Shown here piece by piece: positions 19,640-28,423 of a DNA stretch of 64,000 bases; position 1 is the stretch's first letter, and the number at the start of each line of letters is the position of its first letter. The position numbers were made by a program, and so were the translations under genes. Location of the stretch: positions 12,131-76,130 of the forward strand of contig NZ_JOIY01000038.1 of assembly GCF_000720185.1 (NCBI RefSeq). The letters run 5' to 3'. The notes under the pieces are model-generated. The model did no database searches and was not told the DNA's origin. It saw nothing but the letters and a program-made list of their open reading frames with translations. This DNA is from Streptomyces sp. NRRL S-340. Its GTDB lineage: Bacteria; Actinomycetota; Actinomycetes; Streptomycetales; Streptomycetaceae.

Positions 19640-20131
19640 ATGACCACTGCGGACTACGCCACCTACATCGCCGGCCTGCCCCGTGTGCTCGCCGGTGCCG
19701 CCGCCCTCTTCCGTGACGCCCAGGGGCGGGTGCTGCTCGTCGAGCCGAACTACCGGGACGGCTGGGCGCTGCCGGGCGGCACGGTCGAATCGGACACCGG
19801 GGAGAGCCCGCGCCAGGGCGCCCGCCGCGAGACCCTGGAGGAGATCGGCCTCGACCGCCCGCTCGGGCGGCTCCTCGCGGTGGACTGGGTGCCCGGCACC
19901 GGACGCCCGCCGCTGGTGGCGTACCTCTACGACGGCGGCGTCCTCGCGGACGAGGACTTCAAGGCGATCCGGCTCCAGGAGGAGGAACTGCTGTCCTGGC
20001 GCCTGGTGGCGCGCGACGACCTCACCGCCCATCTGGCGGGCTCGCTGGGCCGGCGGGTCCTGGCCGCCCTGGACGTCCTCACCGAGGGCGCGGGCACCGC
20101 GGAACTGGAGAACGGGTACCGCGTGGGCTGA
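19640..20131 (+). CDS. Nudix hydrolase
   Basis: A 163-residue Nudix-fold pyrophosphatase. The Nudix box is clear in ALPGGTVESDTGES and RRETLEEIGLD, with a two-residue insertion in the loop before the first Glu compared with the GGxxExGE form. It would hydrolyse a nucleoside-diphosphate-linked compound with Mg2+; ADP-ribose and NTP substrates are both possible. It stands upstream of the sirtuin gene, codirectional, with an 83-bp gap. The start at 19640 gives the conserved MTTADYATYIAGLPRVL N-terminus. Confidence 0.85.
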   Translation: MTTADYATYIAGLPRVLAGAAALFRDAQGRVLLVEPNYRDGWALPGGTVESDTGESPRQGARRETLEEIGLDRPLGRLLAVDWVPGTGRPPLVAYLYDGGVLADEDFKAIRLQEEELLSWRLVARDDLTAHLAGSLGRRVLAALDVLTEGAGTAELENGYRVG

Positions 20132-20214
20132 CCGCGCCCCGGCCCTTCCCCCGCCGGCCCCGTAGCCCTGACAAGGGTTCGCCGGTCCCGCCCGGCCGTC
20201 CTACCCTCGGACCC

Positions 20215-20958
20215 ATGGCCAAGCCCCTGATCGCCCTCCTCAGCGGAGCCGGTGTCTCCACCGACTCCGGCATCCCGGACTACCGCGGACCGAACGGGCT
20301 GTGGCGCAAGGACCCCGAGGCCGAGAAGCTCGTGACCTACGAGTACTACATGGGCGATCCGGAGATCCGGCGGCGGTCCTGGCGGATGCGGCGCGAGAAC
20401 CGGACGCTGGGGGCCGAGCCGAACGCCGCGCACCGGGCGGTGGCCGAGCTGGAGCGCTCCGGGGTGCCCGTCCGCGTGATCACCCAGAACGTGGACGGGC
20501 TGCACCAGCTCGCCGGGATGCCCGCCCGCAAGGTCGTCGAACTGCACGGCACGGTACGTCGCTTCGTGTGCACCGGCTGTCACGTCCGCGGGCCCATGGA
20601 GGACGCCCTCGCCCGGGTCGAGGCCGGCGAGGACGATCCGCCCTGCCGGGAGTGCGGCGGCATCCTCAAGTCCGCCACCGTGATGTTCGGCGAGCGTCTC
20701 GACCCGGTCGTGCTGGGTGAGGCGGTCGCCATCGCCAAGGCCTGCCAGGTGTTCATCGCCGTGGGGACGAGCCTGCGAGTGCAGCCCGCCGCCGGGCTCG
20801 CCCGGGTCGCCGCCGACCACGGCGCCCGGCTCGTCGTCGTCAACGCCGAACCGACGCCGTACGACGACATCGCCGACGAGGTGATCCGCGAACCCATCGG
20901 CACCTCGCTGCCCGCCCTGCTCGGCCGGCTGCGCGACGAGAGCGCCCCGCACCTCTAG
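20215..20958 (+). CDS. Sir2 family NAD-dependent protein deacylase (sirtuin)
   Basis: A 247-residue cytosolic sirtuin. The NAD site is seen in LLSGAGVSTDSGIPDYRG (residues 9-25) and QNVDGLH (91-97). The catalytic His is His111 in ELHG. A zinc site is formed by C119, C122, C144 and C147, and the second NAD loop is VGTSLRVQPAAGL. It removes acyl groups from lysines, releasing O-acyl-ADP-ribose and nicotinamide. Likely targets include AMP-forming acyl-CoA synthetases, as for CobB, but no target is encoded here. It converges on ogt across a short hairpin. Confidence 0.93.
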   Translation: MAKPLIALLSGAGVSTDSGIPDYRGPNGLWRKDPEAEKLVTYEYYMGDPEIRRRSWRMRRENRTLGAEPNAAHRAVAELERSGVPVRVITQNVDGLHQLAGMPARKVVELHGTVRRFVCTGCHVRGPMEDALARVEAGEDDPPCRECGGILKSATVMFGERLDPVVLGEAVAIAKACQVFIAVGTSLRVQPAAGLARVAADHGARLVVVNAEPTPYDDIADEVIREPIGTSLPALLGRLRDESAPHL

Positions 20959-20978
20959 AAGGTTCCGGCGGAACCTTC
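20958..20978. terminator. Short hairpin between converging sirtuin and ogt genes
   Basis: GAAGGTTCC-GGC-GGAACCTTC, a perfect 9-bp stem with a 3-base loop, occupies the whole gap and touches both stop codons. It probably works for both directions. Confidence 0.6.
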
Positions 20979-21459
20979 AGAAGAGACCGGCGCCCTGTTC
21001 GAAGTCGAGCAGCCGGCGTTTGCGGGCCAGGCCGCCGCCGTAGCCGGTGAGGCTGCCGTTCGCCCCGATCACGCGGTGGCACGGGACGATGATGCCGATG
21101 GGGTTCTTGCCGTTGGCCAGGCCGACGGCGCGGGAGGCCTGGGGGTTGCCGAGCGCATGGGCGAGTTCACCGTACGTACGGGTCTCGCCGTAGGGGATCG
21201 CGCGCAGTTGCTCCCACACGCGGCGCTGGAAGGGGGTGCCGGTCAGGCGCAGCGGCAGGGTGAACTCCCGGCGGCGGCCCGCGAAGTACGCGTCGAGCTG
21301 CTCCGCCGCCTCGGCGAAGGCGCCGCTCCGCGGCTCGCCGAAGGTCTCCTGGGCCGGGCGGTGGCGCTGGTCGGTCATGTACAGGCCGCACAGGACGCCG
21401 TCCTCGGCGACGAGCGTGAGCGGGCCGTAGGGGCTGTCGATGACGGTGTGCTGCTTCAT
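20977..21459 (-). CDS. ogt: Methylated-DNA--protein-cysteine methyltransferase
   Basis: A 160-residue suicide repair protein that transfers O6-alkyl groups from guanine to its own cysteine. The acceptor is Cys127 in IVPCHRVIG. The helix-turn-helix and Arg finger are in TYGELAHALGNPQASRAVGLANGKNP, and the tail GYGGGLARKRRLLDFE is typical. The gene directly upstream encodes the Ada-AlkA-like glycosylase (11 bp away), so the two form an alkylation-repair operon. ATG at 21459. Confidence 0.93.
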   Translation of the reverse strand: MKQHTVIDSPYGPLTLVAEDGVLCGLYMTDQRHRPAQETFGEPRSGAFAEAAEQLDAYFAGRRREFTLPLRLTGTPFQRRVWEQLRAIPYGETRTYGELAHALGNPQASRAVGLANGKNPIGIIVPCHRVIGANGSLTGYGGGLARKRRLLDFEQGAGLF

Positions 21460-21470
21460 GGCGAACGTCC

Positions 21471-22955
21471 TCAGACGGGAAGGAAGTTGATGGGGTGGCT
21501 GTCCGTGGCCCACAGGTACTGGACGGCGTAGGCCCGCCAGGGACGCCACGCCGCGGCACGCGCGGTGAGGGCGGCCGGGGTGGACGGCAGGCCCAGTTCC
21601 CGGGCGGCGCGGCGGATGCCGAGGTCGGTGGGGAGGAAGGCATCGGGGTCGCCGAGGGCGCGCATCGCGATGACGTCGGCGGTCCAGGGGCCGAAACCGG
21701 GCAGCGCCAGCAGGTCGGCGCGGGTCTGGGCCCAGTCGCTCTCCACCCCCAGCTGGAGGGTGCGGTCGGCCAGCCGCTGGACGAGGGTGGTGAAGGTGGT
21801 GCGCCGGCTGCGGGGCATGGCCAGCGACTCGGGGTCGACGGCGGCCAGCGCCTCGGGGACGGGGAAGAGGTGGGTGAGGCCGCCGTCGGGGTCGTCGACC
21901 GGCTCGCCGTGGGCGGTGACGAGGCGGGCGGCGTGGGTGCGGGCGGCGGCCGTGGAGACCTGCTGGCCGAGGACGGCCCGGACGGCGAACTCGGCCTCGT
22001 CGACGGTGCGCGGCACACGCCGGCCGGGGGCCTTGGCGACCAGGGGGGCCAGGACGGGGTCGGCGCGCAGCTGGTCGTCGACGGCGACCGGGTCGGCGTC
22101 CAGGTCGAGCATGCGGCGGCAGCGGCTGATGGCCACGGGCAGGTCGCGCAGGTCGCTGAGGGTGAGCCGGCAGGCGATGTGGTCCGGGTGCGGGGTGAGG
22201 GCGGTGATGCCGTGGCCGTAGGGCAGGCGCAGCGTGCGGCGGAAGGCGCCGTCGCGCCACTCCTCGACGCCGGGTACGGCGGTCGCCGCGAGGTGGCCGA
22301 AGAGGTTGTCCGGGTTGAGCGGGGCGCGGAAGGGGAGGCGGAGAAAGAGGGCGCCGGGCGTGACGGCGTGCGCCCTGCCCGGGGCGGGCTGTCTGGGCGT
22401 GCGGCCGCGCAGCTCGCTGGGGGTGAGCGCGAAGACCTCGCGCACGGTGTCGTTGAAGGCGCGGATCGAGGCGAAGCCGGCGGCGAAGGCGATCTCCGCC
22501 ATGGGCAGGGCGGTGGTCTCGATGAGCAGCCGGGCGGTCTGGGCGCGCTGGGCGCGGGCGAGCGCGAGCGGGCCCGCGCCGAGTTCGGCGAGGAGCTGGC
22601 GTTCGATCTGGCGGGTGCTGTAGCCGAGGCGGGCGGCGAGGCCGGGGACGCCGTCGCGGTCCACGACACCGTCGGCGATGAGCCGCATGGCGCGGGCCAC
22701 GAGGTCGGCGCGCCGGTTCCACTCCGGTGAGCCGGGACTGGTGTCGGGGCGACAGCGTTTGCACGCCCGGAACCCGGCCTGCTGGCAGGAGGCCGCGCTC
22801 GGCAGGAACGTCATGTTCTCCGGCTTGGGCGGCACCGCGGGACAGCTGGGCCGGCAGTAGATGCGGGTGGTCAGGACGGCGGTGAAGAACCAGCCGTCGA
22901 ATCGTGCGTCCTTGGACTGGACGGCGCGGACACAGCGTGCACGGTCGGTGTGCAT
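21471..22955 (-). CDS. Ada/AlkA fusion: AraC-type methylphosphotriester sensor with 3-methyladenine DNA glycosylase domain
   Basis: A protein of about 494 residues joining three parts. First is an Ada zinc/methyl-acceptor domain (IYCRPSCPAVPPK, CQQAGFRACKRC), with four cysteines of which the first would take the methyl group. Second is an AraC-type DNA-binding region (LAARLGYSTRQIERQLLAELGAGPLALARAQR). Third is an AlkA-like glycosylase with a helix-hairpin-helix/GPD region (LLALPGFGPWTADVIAMRALGDPDAF), in which the Asp after GPWTA is catalytic. It removes alkylated bases and probably activates its own operon with ogt after methylation. Start choice is uncertain: ATG codons at 22985, 22967 and 22955 are in frame; 22955 gives the conserved MHTDRARCVRAVQSKDARFDGWFF. 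Confidence 0.9.
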   Translation of the reverse strand: MHTDRARCVRAVQSKDARFDGWFFTAVLTTRIYCRPSCPAVPPKPENMTFLPSAASCQQAGFRACKRCRPDTSPGSPEWNRRADLVARAMRLIADGVVDRDGVPGLAARLGYSTRQIERQLLAELGAGPLALARAQRAQTARLLIETTALPMAEIAFAAGFASIRAFNDTVREVFALTPSELRGRTPRQPAPGRAHAVTPGALFLRLPFRAPLNPDNLFGHLAATAVPGVEEWRDGAFRRTLRLPYGHGITALTPHPDHIACRLTLSDLRDLPVAISRCRRMLDLDADPVAVDDQLRADPVLAPLVAKAPGRRVPRTVDEAEFAVRAVLGQQVSTAAARTHAARLVTAHGEPVDDPDGGLTHLFPVPEALAAVDPESLAMPRSRRTTFTTLVQRLADRTLQLGVESDWAQTRADLLALPGFGPWTADVIAMRALGDPDAFLPTDLGIRRAARELGLPSTPAALTARAAAWRPWRAYAVQYLWATDSHPINFLPV

Positions 22956-23220
22956 CCCCTTCTGCATGCGTCCAGGATCCTGCATCCGCCGGCTGGTCGC
23001 TGGCGGGAATCCGACATGACCCTTGCGTGTCCTGGGCGGCTCCGGATCGCCTTGGCGAACTTTTCACCGTATTTCGGTGTGCGCATCGGCAACCCGGGCT
23101 CCCCATTTTGCATCCTGGTTGATGCTGGGGTGTTCGCAGGGTCTGCCCGTCGACACACCGGCTTCTTGGTTTTCGAACGGCAGCCGCCGGTGCGGCGTGC
23201 CGCTACGGGAAGGTGGCCGC

Positions 23221-24282
23221 GTGGCGCTGACTGGTGCGACGTTCTTCTTCGTTCTCGTCGTCGCGACGGTCCTCGCGATGATCGGAACGGTCGCGGTGTG
23301 GTCCAAGGTGCGCGGGCCGCGACCGGTGCGCTGGCTGGTGCACGGCGCGATGATCGCCCTGTGCCAGCTCACCGCCATCACCGTGGTGGCGACCTGGATA
23401 AACAACAGCTACGGGCTGTACGCCTCCTGGCAGGACCTGCTGGGCACGACCAGCAGCGCGAACGCGGACGCGATGCCCGGCCCGCCGGTGAGCCGCGCCA
23501 AGTTCAACCACGGGACGCGCGACGGCGTGCTCGACACGTACTTCCGCGGCAGCCGCTCGACCCTGTCGGGCCAGGTCCTGGTGTGGACGCCGCCGCAGTA
23601 CAAGGAGCCCGCCTACCGCAAGAAGCGGTTCCCGGTGCTGATCCTCATGCACGGCGTCCCCGGTTCGCCGCAGTCCTGGCTGGAGCACGGCGGGATGCCC
23701 GGGGACTTCGAGAAACTGATGAACCAGCGGAAGGTGCACCCCTTCATCCTGGTGATGCCGGTGATCGACCCGGGCAGCGTGGACACGGACTGCAGCGACC
23801 TTCCCGACCGCAAGGTGGCGACCTGGCTGGCGTACGACGTCCCCGACCTGGTCCGGCACAAGTTCCGTACCCTGCACGGGAGTCGGGGCTGGGGCGTGAT
23901 GGGCTACTCGACCGGCGGGTACTGCGCCGCGAAACTGCCGCTGCAGTACCCGAAGATCTTCGGTGCGGGTGCCGCCATCGACCCCGACCCGCTGACCGGC
24001 GACAACGCGGTCCTGCCCGACCCCAAGCTGCGCCGGGCCAACACGCCGGCCGATCTCGTCGTCGGTTCCACGGCCCGGGTCAGCCTGTTCCTCGCCACCT
24101 CGCGCCAGGACCGGGTCAGCCCGCCGGCCTCCATCGAGAAGTTCCTGGCGGCGTCGGCGGCGTCCTCGGTGCAGGTACGCACCCAGTTGCTGCCCACCGG
24201 CGGGCACAACTACCACACGTTCGCGGCGTCCTACCCGCTGGCCTTCCACTGGCTGGGCGCGTGGCTGTCGGCGCCGAAGTAG
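23221..24282 (+). CDS. Membrane-anchored esterase of the alpha/beta-hydrolase (antigen 85/Fes-like) fold
   Basis: A 353-residue protein with two N-terminal hydrophobic helices (about 3-25 and 40-60) that anchor it in the membrane, followed by an extracytoplasmic esterase domain. The domain shows HGVPGSPQSWLE near the oxyanion hole, the nucleophile elbow GYSTGGY, an acid in TSRQDRVSPP and His in GGHNYHTF. This architecture is common in Streptomyces as an esterase of unknown substrate (esterase D/mycolyltransferase-like fold). The GTG start at 23221 follows GGGAAGG; the open frame upstream to 23023 has no hydrophobic logic. It is divergent from the Ada/AlkA gene. Confidence 0.85.
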   Translation: MALTGATFFFVLVVATVLAMIGTVAVWSKVRGPRPVRWLVHGAMIALCQLTAITVVATWINNSYGLYASWQDLLGTTSSANADAMPGPPVSRAKFNHGTRDGVLDTYFRGSRSTLSGQVLVWTPPQYKEPAYRKKRFPVLILMHGVPGSPQSWLEHGGMPGDFEKLMNQRKVHPFILVMPVIDPGSVDTDCSDLPDRKVATWLAYDVPDLVRHKFRTLHGSRGWGVMGYSTGGYCAAKLPLQYPKIFGAGAAIDPDPLTGDNAVLPDPKLRRANTPADLVVGSTARVSLFLATSRQDRVSPPASIEKFLAASAASSVQVRTQLLPTGGHNYHTFAASYPLAFHWLGAWLSAPK

Positions 24283-24417
24283 GGACGGGCTGGAGCCGGC
24301 CGGTCACGGGTCCCGTCGCGAAGGCCGGCCCGTCGCGGGGGCGGGCCGGTAGCGGAGCCCTGCCCGTCACGGGGCCGGGCCGGTCGTGGAAGCGGGCCGG
24401 TCCGGAAGCCCGCCCGG
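24283..24417. repeat. Degenerate GC-rich repeats between converging genes
   Basis: Between the converging esterase and PPOX genes the sequence cycles through related blocks built on CGGGCCGGT and GTCACGGG/GTCGCGGG, repeated four or five times with variation. No hairpin stands out as a single terminator. Confidence 0.4.
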
Positions 24418-24843
24418 TCAGGTGGAGGCCTGGTCGCTGTCCTTGAGCGCGCCCCAGCCGTGCCAGCGGTCGACCTCGATCCGGGCACTGACCCGGGCCC
24501 GGACCCGGTCCGGGTAGGGTCCGCCGGTGTAGTGCCGGGCGATGCGGTCGATGTCGGCGAGGTGCTCGTCCTCGCGCAGTTCGGTGACCCGGCCGATCAG
24601 GGTGACGTGCGTGTACCAGTCGTCCCCGGCGAGAACGGTGAGGGTGACGCGGGGGTCGCGGCGCAGGTGCTTGAGGCGTACGCGGCCCTCGTCCAGGCTG
24701 ATCAGCACGTGTCCGTCGTCGTCCCAGACGTACCAGGTGGGGGTGGACACCGGAGCGCCGTCGGCGCGCAGGGTGGCCATGACGCAGGGGTTGGGCCGGC
24801 GCAGCAGGGCGACGGCCTCGGCGGGCAGCGGGGGCTTGGACAC
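24418..24843 (-). CDS. PPOX-class (pyridoxamine 5'-phosphate oxidase-like) F420/FMN-binding protein
   Basis: A 141-residue split-barrel flavin/F420-type protein. Family landmarks are CVMATLRADGAPVSTPTWYVWDDDGHVLISLDEGRVRLKHLRRDPRVTLTV, the WYTHVTLIGRVTEL strand pair, and IARHYTGGPYP near the C-terminus; all are typical of the TIGR03618-like F420-dependent group in actinobacteria. It probably reduces or binds an unknown small molecule with F420. The GTG start at 24843 (VSKPPLPAEA) follows GAGGAG; the upstream in-frame extension is low-complexity and unlikely to be translated. Confidence 0.85.
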   Translation of the reverse strand: MSKPPLPAEAVALLRRPNPCVMATLRADGAPVSTPTWYVWDDDGHVLISLDEGRVRLKHLRRDPRVTLTVLAGDDWYTHVTLIGRVTELREDEHLADIDRIARHYTGGPYPDRVRARVSARIEVDRWHGWGALKDSDQAST

Positions 24844-25075
24844 GGGACAGCTCCTCGGAGGATCGGCAGGCGGGCCGGCGGGCCACCGGCCGGGGGCGGC
24901 GGACCGCTCGTCGCCGGCCGGTCCGTGGGCGGCGGGCCCGCGGTGCCGGGCCGGCGGACCGCTCGTCGTGGAGATCATGGTGCCTCGCCGGCCGTCCGCG
25001 GCGGCGGACACGCGGGGTCCACCCGGAGCGGGACCGCCCGCGGGGCCCCCGGTGGTGGCGCGGGCGGCCGGGGAG

Positions 25076-25612
25076 TCAGCCGAGCCGCGCGGCGAACGCC
25101 TGGTACGCCTGCTCGTCGAAGAGGACGAACCTGACCTCCTCGACCGCGGTCCTGGTCTCCCGCACCGCCCGGACGGCGACCCGGGCCGCGTCGTCGAGCG
25201 GCCAGCGGTAGACGCCGGTGGAGATCGCCGGGAAGGCGACCGTACGGGCGCCCAGTTCGTCGGCGACCCGCAGGGACTCGCGGTAGCAGGACGCCAGGGG
25301 GGACGGGTCGCTGCCCGGCCCCTGGTACACCGGACCGACGGTGTGGATCACCCAGCGGGCGTCCAGCGCGCCCGCGGTGGTGGCGACGGCCCGGCCGGTG
25401 GGCAGGCCCTTGCCGTACCTGGAGGCGCGCAGCGCGCGGCACTCCTCCAGGATGGCGGGCCCGCCGCGTCGGTGGATGGCGCCGTCGACACCGCCTCCGC
25501 CGAGCAGGGAGGAGTTGGCGGCGTTGACGAGGGCGTCGGCGCGCTGACGGGTGATGTCGCCGCGGACCAGGGTGATGGCGGGCCCGGGGGCGGCGCCGGA
25601 AGCGTGGGTCAT
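25076..25612 (-). CDS. Macro-domain protein, O-acetyl-ADP-ribose deacetylase-like
   Basis: A 178-residue single macro domain. The ADP-ribose pocket is visible in [35 protein letters not shown] (residues about 13-48), with the catalytic Asn/Asp pair of MacroD-type hydrolases, and in [18 protein letters not shown]. MacroD-like enzymes remove O-acetyl-ADP-ribose acetyl groups and ADP-ribose from proteins. Its ATG overlaps the stop of the FAD oxidoreductase (4 bp), so it is the second gene of an operon. A sirtuin that makes O-acetyl-ADP-ribose lies 4 kb away. Confidence 0.9.
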   Translation of the reverse strand: MTHASGAAPGPAITLVRGDITRQRADALVNAANSSLLGGGGVDGAIHRRGGPAILEECRALRASRYGKGLPTGRAVATTAGALDARWVIHTVGPVYQGPGSDPSPLASCYRESLRVADELGARTVAFPAISTGVYRWPLDDAARVAVRAVRETRTAVEEVRFVLFDEQAYQAFAARLG

Positions 25613-27018
25613 GTCTGTCTCAGCCTCCTCCAGACCGCCTTGGCGGCGTTGTGTCCGGACATGCCGTGCACCCCGGGACCCGGCGGGGTGGCCGAGGAGC
25701 AGATGAAGACGGCCGGGTGCGGGGTGTGGTACGGGAACAGGGTGAGCTTTGGCCGGAGCAGGATCTGGAGTCCGGAGACCGCGCCGGAGGCGATGTCGCC
25801 GCCGACGTAGTTGGCGTTGCGTGCGGCGAGTTGGGCCGGCCCGGCGGTGGCACGGGCGAGGACGCGGTCGCGGAACCCGGGCGCGTAGCGCTCCAGTTGG
25901 CGTTCGACGGCGTCGGTGAGGTCGCCGTCCCAGCCGGCCGGCACATGGCCGTAGGCCCAGAAGACGTGCTTGCCCGCGGGGGCCCGGGTGGGGTCGACGA
26001 CGGTGGGCTGGACGGTGATGAGGAAGGGTCTGTCGGGTGCGCGGCCCTCGCGGGAGGCGGCGCGCAGCGCGGTGCCGATCTCGGCGCTGTCCGCGCCGAT
26101 CTGCACGGTGCCGGCGACGCGGGGCTCCTCGGCGGTCCACGGGACGGGGCCGTCCAGCGCGTAGTCGATCTTGAAGACGCCGGGGCCGTACCGGAACGAG
26201 TCGTAGTAGTGACCGAGGCCCGCGATGCGGGCCAGGGCGGTGGGCGAGGTGTCGAAGACGTAGGCCCGGGCGGGCGGCAGGTCGTCGAGGCGCTTGACCT
26301 CGTAGTCGGTGTGCACGGCACCGCCGAGGTCCTGGAGGTAGCCGGCGAGGGCGTCGGAGATCGCCTGCGAGCCGCCGCGGGCGAGCGGCCAGCCGCGGGC
26401 GTGCGCCGCCAGTGCGAAGACCAGGCCGATGGCGCCGGTGGCGAAGCCGCCGAGCGGGGCCATCACGTGGGCGACGAGGCCGGCGAAGAGCGTCTTGGCC
26501 CGCTCGTCGCGGAAGCGGCGGGTCAGCCAGGTCGAGGGCGGCAGCCCGGCCAGTCCGAAGCGGGCGAGGGTCACCGGGTCGCGGGGCAGCGCGGTCAGCG
26601 GCAGGGACATGAAGTCGCGGGCCAGGGTGTCCCAGTGGGGCAGGAACGGCTCGACCAGCCTGCGGTACGCACCGGCGTCACGCGGTCCGAACGATGCGGC
26701 CGTCTCGGCGACGGAGCGGGCCAGGACGGCGGCGGTGCCGTCGGGGAAGGGGTGGGCCATGGGCAGCTCGGGGTGGAGCCAGCGCAGGCCGTAGCGGTCC
26801 AGGGGCAGGGCACGGAAGGCGGGCGAGTTGACGGCGAGGGGGTGGGCGGCGGAGCACGGGTCGTGCCGGAAGCCGGGGAGGGTCAGCTCCTCGGTGCGGG
26901 CACCGCCGCCGACCGTGTCACGGGCCTCGAACACGGCTGTGGAGAAGCCGCGGCGGGCCAGCTCCACGGCGGCGGTCAGGCCGTTCGGCCCCGCTCCCAC
27001 CACCACGACATCGAGCAT
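25609..27018 (-). CDS. CrtI/phytoene desaturase-like FAD-dependent oxidoreductase
   Basis: A 469-residue FAD protein of the NAD(P)/FAD oxidoreductase (CrtI-like) group. The dinucleotide-binding fold is at the N-terminus ([22 protein letters not shown], then [14 protein letters not shown]). The C-terminus ends with the second FAD contact [18 protein letters not shown]. Members outside carotenoid biosynthesis have unknown substrates; no crt genes lie nearby, so a carotenoid role is not supported. Start choice is ATG at 27018 (MLDVVVV), preceded by GAAGG; GTG at 27027 is possible. It is translationally coupled to the macro-domain gene. Confidence 0.87.
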   Translation of the reverse strand: MLDVVVVGAGPNGLTAAVELARRGFSTAVFEARDTVGGGARTEELTLPGFRHDPCSAAHPLAVNSPAFRALPLDRYGLRWLHPELPMAHPFPDGTAAVLARSVAETAASFGPRDAGAYRRLVEPFLPHWDTLARDFMSLPLTALPRDPVTLARFGLAGLPPSTWLTRRFRDERAKTLFAGLVAHVMAPLGGFATGAIGLVFALAAHARGWPLARGGSQAISDALAGYLQDLGGAVHTDYEVKRLDDLPPARAYVFDTSPTALARIAGLGHYYDSFRYGPGVFKIDYALDGPVPWTAEEPRVAGTVQIGADSAEIGTALRAASREGRAPDRPFLITVQPTVVDPTRAPAGKHVFWAYGHVPAGWDGDLTDAVERQLERYAPGFRDRVLARATAGPAQLAARNANYVGGDIASGAVSGLQILLRPKLTLFPYHTPHPAVFICSSATPPGPGVHGMSGHNAAKAVWRRLRQT

Positions 27019-27205
27019 CGACGGCACCTTCGGACCCCTTCGTCAGCCGATGGCCACGCGGACCTGTCGTCCGGGCCAGGATATGCCGCCGGCCCGGCCC
27101 CCCGGACCGCAGGGCGCCCCGGGCAAAGGGTGCGGCGGCCACTGCCCGGGGTGGCGCGGTGGCGGTGGCGCCACTGACCGGCGGACGCCGTGGTCACCGG
27201 CCAGA

Positions 27206-27358
27206 GGACCGGTCCCTGCGGTCCGGTCCCTGCGAGCCGGCCGCTGCGATCCGGCCTCTACGGTTCGGCCTCTGCGATCCGGCCGCTACGGTCCGGTCCC
27301 TGCGTGCCCGGCCTCTGGGCCGGTCCCTGCGGGTCGGTCCCTGTGGACCGGCCGTCCG
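27206..27358. repeat. 14-bp tandem repeat array, about 11 copies
   Basis: Eleven consecutive units of 14 bp (one of 13) run from 27206 to 27358 with consensus close to GGTCCGGYCCCTGC and variants such as GATCCGGCCTCTAC. Copies differ at two to four positions. The array fills most of the 405-bp gap upstream of the CrtI-like gene and downstream of the phosphatase gene, both on the minus strand. The remainder of the gap (27019-27205, 27359-27423) shows no gene or clear promoter. The unit length is not a multiple of three and is not that of a CRISPR. Confidence 0.75.
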
Positions 27359-27423
27359 GTGGCCTTGGCAGGCGGCTCGGCCCCCGGGGAGGAGGGGAAC
27401 GGTCCGGGCGGCCGGTGTACGGA

Positions 27424-28269
27424 TCACTCCGATGGCGTGAGCACGCCGGTCACCCGCCGGGCGGTGGCCGTGTCCCTCGCGGCCGTGAACGGCAGGGCGT
27501 TGCCGCCGGTGATGCGGAACGGCTCGCCGGTGAGGGTCAGATGGGTGCCGCCCGCCTCCTCGACGAGGAGCAGGCCCGCTGCGTGGTCCCAGGCCGCTTC
27601 CCAGGTGAACGCGGTCGCGTCCGACTCGCCGCGGGCGACGGCGAGGTACTCCAGGCCCGCCGAGCCGCAGGGGCGGGGCGCGAACCCGTCCGTCCACAGA
27701 CCGTGCAGGGCGCGCTTTTGCGCGTCGGTCGTGTAGTCGGGGTGGGAGGTGGCCACTTGCAGGGCGCGGCCCGGCTCGGGCGTGCCGGCGCGCAGCGGTT
27801 CGCCGTCGAGGCGGGCACCGCGGCCGCGTACGGCCGTGGCGAGCCGGTCGAGGGCCGGCGCGTAGGTCCAGGAGGCCAGCACCGTCCCGCGCAGGGTGAG
27901 GGCGACCAGCGTGCAGAAGCCGGGGTCGCCGTGGACGAACTGGCGGGTGCCGTCCACCGGGTCGACGATCCAGACCGGGGCGTCACCGCCTATCGCCCCG
28001 TACACCGCCGGGTCGGCGTGCACCGCCTCCTCGCCGACCACGAGGGAGCCGGGCAGCAGGGCGGCGAGCGTGTCGGTCAGGTACCGCTCGGCGAGCCGGT
28101 CGGCGTCGGTGACCAGGTCGTGCGGACCGGACTTCTGGTCGATCTCGTGCTCCGCGAGCCTGCGGAAACGGGGCATGATCTCGGCCGCGGCGGCCTTGCG
28201 GACCGCCTCCTCCACGTCGGCCGAGCGGTCCGCGAGAAACTCTTCGATGGTTTCCGTCTCTTCGATCAT
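27424..28269 (-). CDS. Inositol monophosphatase-family phosphatase
   Basis: A 281-residue Mg2+-dependent phosphatase of the IMPase/FBPase/CysQ superfamily. Metal and phosphate motifs are in order: SGPHDLVTDADRLAE (about residues 46-60), GEEAVH (about 78-83), WIVDPVDGTRQFV (DPxDGT, about 99-111) and WEAAWDHAAGLLLVEEAGG (WDxAAG). Histidinol-phosphatase (HisN-like), inositol-phosphatase and PAP-phosphatase activities are all possible. The ATG at 28269 is preceded by GGGG; the frame upstream is open but lacks family residues. The N-terminus is acidic (MIEETETIEEF). Confidence 0.88.
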   Translation of the reverse strand: MIEETETIEEFLADRSADVEEAVRKAAAAEIMPRFRRLAEHEIDQKSGPHDLVTDADRLAERYLTDTLAALLPGSLVVGEEAVHADPAVYGAIGGDAPVWIVDPVDGTRQFVHGDPGFCTLVALTLRGTVLASWTYAPALDRLATAVRGRGARLDGEPLRAGTPEPGRALQVATSHPDYTTDAQKRALHGLWTDGFAPRPCGSAGLEYLAVARGESDATAFTWEAAWDHAAGLLLVEEAGGTHLTLTGEPFRITGGNALPFTAARDTATARRVTGVLTPSE

Positions 28270-28386
28270 GTCCCCATGAGAGCACGCGCCTGTGACAACG
28301 CCCGCCCGCAGGGTGCACACACCGGGTGGAATCGGCGTGAACACCCGGGGCCGGGGTCCCGCCGGCCGGGCCCGGTGGCAGGCCCT

Positions 28387-28416
28387 GGGAGCGGGGCCGG
28401 TGGCGGCCCCGCTCCC
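28387..28416 (-). terminator. Hairpin terminator of the cytosolic gamma-glutamyltransferase gene
   Basis: GGGAGCGGGGCC (28387-28398) and GGCCCCGCTCCC (28405-28416) form a perfect 12-bp stem with a 6-base loop, a few bases beyond the stop on the minus strand. Confidence 0.7.
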
Positions 28417-28423
28417 ATGCCGC

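Noticed and set aside
22970..23117. CCAGGAT/ATCCTGG inverted repeat around the Ada/AlkA and esterase promoters as an Ada box
   Set aside because: The arms are 130 bases apart and do not match a known Ada site; it is probably coincidental.
25609..27018. CrtI-like gene as a carotenoid biosynthesis gene
   Set aside because: No crtE, crtB, crtY or other carotenoid genes are nearby; the neighbour is a macro-domain protein, so only the enzyme superfamily is supported.
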